Made by a program: the position numbers and the translations under genes
Notes under the pieces: model-generated
Seen by the model: the letters and a program-made list of their open reading frames with translations, nothing else
The model's database searches: none
Told to the model about the DNA's origin: nothing
Shown here: positions 63,496 to 64,000 of the stretch, piece by piece
Position numbering within the stretch: the first letter of the stretch is position 1
How the letters are laid out: every line of letters starts with the position of its first letter
Assembly: GCF_963678635.1 (NCBI RefSeq)
Contig: NC_087065.1
Coordinates: 73,481,345 to 73,545,344, forward strand
Length of the DNA: 64,000 nucleotides
Source of the DNA: Symsagittifera roscoffensis
Taxonomy: Eukaryota > Xenacoelomorpha > Acoela > Convolutidae
Reading direction: 5' to 3'

Positions 63496-63851
63496 CTATT
63501 GCCACCAACTTGCAGTTCTGGCCATGAAGTTTAGAGGTCTGTATCCAGCGATGTAGTTCGAGATGGTCCTAGGAGAGACGAACTCGTTTGGCACTGGTCC
63601 CCCCACATTGCACTCAAAGAACACCACAATAGGGTGTAAGAAGTTGCGACACAAGAGATTGTAACGCGACTGTTTCTGAAGAGCAGGGAAGTTGGCAACT
63701 GTGTGGTAAGTCCAGAACATCCGAGTCACCAGGTAGTAAGCGACTATGACGTCTATGGTGTAGTGCTCGCGTGAGATGAGCACGAGGAAGATGCCGAATG
63801 TTGAGAAGATGAATGATGCAGACCTCAGAACCCGCAGGTTCGTTGGAGTGT
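63496..63851 (-). CDS. Sphingomyelin synthase family, terminal exon
   Basis: The last coding exon is on the minus strand and the remainder lies beyond the window. The acceptor is gtttggtttcag at 63852-63863, and it splits an Asp codon. The exon encodes about 118 residues with FGIFLVLISREHYTIDVIVA and YYLVTRMFWTYHTVAN, the D4-type motif of sphingomyelin synthases, including catalytic His and Asp in HYTID. A C-terminal cytosolic tail follows, ending TASWWQ. These enzymes are Golgi or plasma-membrane proteins with six membrane spans. They transfer phosphocholine from phosphatidylcholine to ceramide; relatives (SMSr) make ceramide phosphoethanolamine. The other catalytic His is on an upstream exon not seen here, so substrate choice cannot be judged. 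Confidence 0.9.
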
Positions 63852-64000
63852 CTGAAACCAAACGAAACGATTTTCACTTCTATGCAAATTCAACGTTCTA
63901 ATCGATAGGAGTTTGGTACTTCCAAATTTGAGTTTCAATGTACATTTTCCAAAGAATTTCTGCGCTAAACTATGGCTAAAAGCTTAATGATACCAAAGAG
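63852..64000 (-). other. 3' part of the last intron of the sphingomyelin synthase gene
   Basis: The pyrimidine-rich end before the acceptor (tcgtttcgtttggtttcag, minus strand) is visible. No upstream exon is present before the window edge. Confidence 0.65.

Overview
This is a window of animal nuclear DNA. It is AT-rich and repeat-laden, with GT-AG introns, a AATAAA signal, microsatellites, non-LTR and Ty3/gypsy-type LTR retroelements, a MULE transposase relic and the last exon of a sphingomyelin synthase gene. Two clues point weakly to a larvacean (appendicularian) tunicate or a similar lineage. One is introns of only about 40 bp in a decayed gene family. The other is a gypsy-like element with a fusion-protein-like envelope gene, as known for the Tor elements of Oikopleura. 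The species cannot be settled from the sequence alone.

Layout. 1-1783 is AT-rich with no gene. 1784-8990 is a strongly strand-asymmetric, C-rich minisatellite made of two blocks, each preceded by the same AT-richer leader; at 7367-8460 it includes about six almost identical 177-bp monomers. 8990-16432 is AT-rich and holds fold-back and inverted-repeat elements and a broken FLYWCH/MULE transposase on the minus strand (about 11560-12731). 16433-23845 is one uninterrupted 2470-codon gene: four N-terminal repeats, a GBP-like GTPase, a long Cys/His-rich region and a C-terminal VWA domain. 23977-27690 is intergenic, with a hairpin and a ~170-bp tandem repeat. 27690-36240 is a tandem array in which a truncated LINE reverse transcriptase alternates with (TATG)n tracts and an 'accgctca'-rich module. 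36240-39800 is gene-poor with more of these modules.

39805-52780, read on the minus strand, is a large, damaged LTR retroelement: PBS-like site, gag, protease, RT/RNase H, integrase, then env. Between integrase and env lie about 3.9 kb of extra genes: a macro-domain ORF in the sense direction directly behind integrase, and an antisense, intron-containing JmjC gene. This cargo is the most unusual thing in the window. The element is broken by frameshifts and a local duplication in pol, and its env end lacks a membrane anchor and a recognisable 3' LTR. A 2.49-kb tandem duplication (51231-56215) has copied the 5' part of gag and its leader.

56216-63327 carries further repeats: a microsatellite, and a 3.17-kb tandem duplication whose units hold decayed multi-exon coding remnants and a possible small secreted-protein gene. 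63496-63851 is the terminal exon of a sphingomyelin synthase gene on the minus strand; the rest of that gene lies beyond the window. No operon-like functional link joins the host genes. The only set that plausibly works together is the retroelement gene set.
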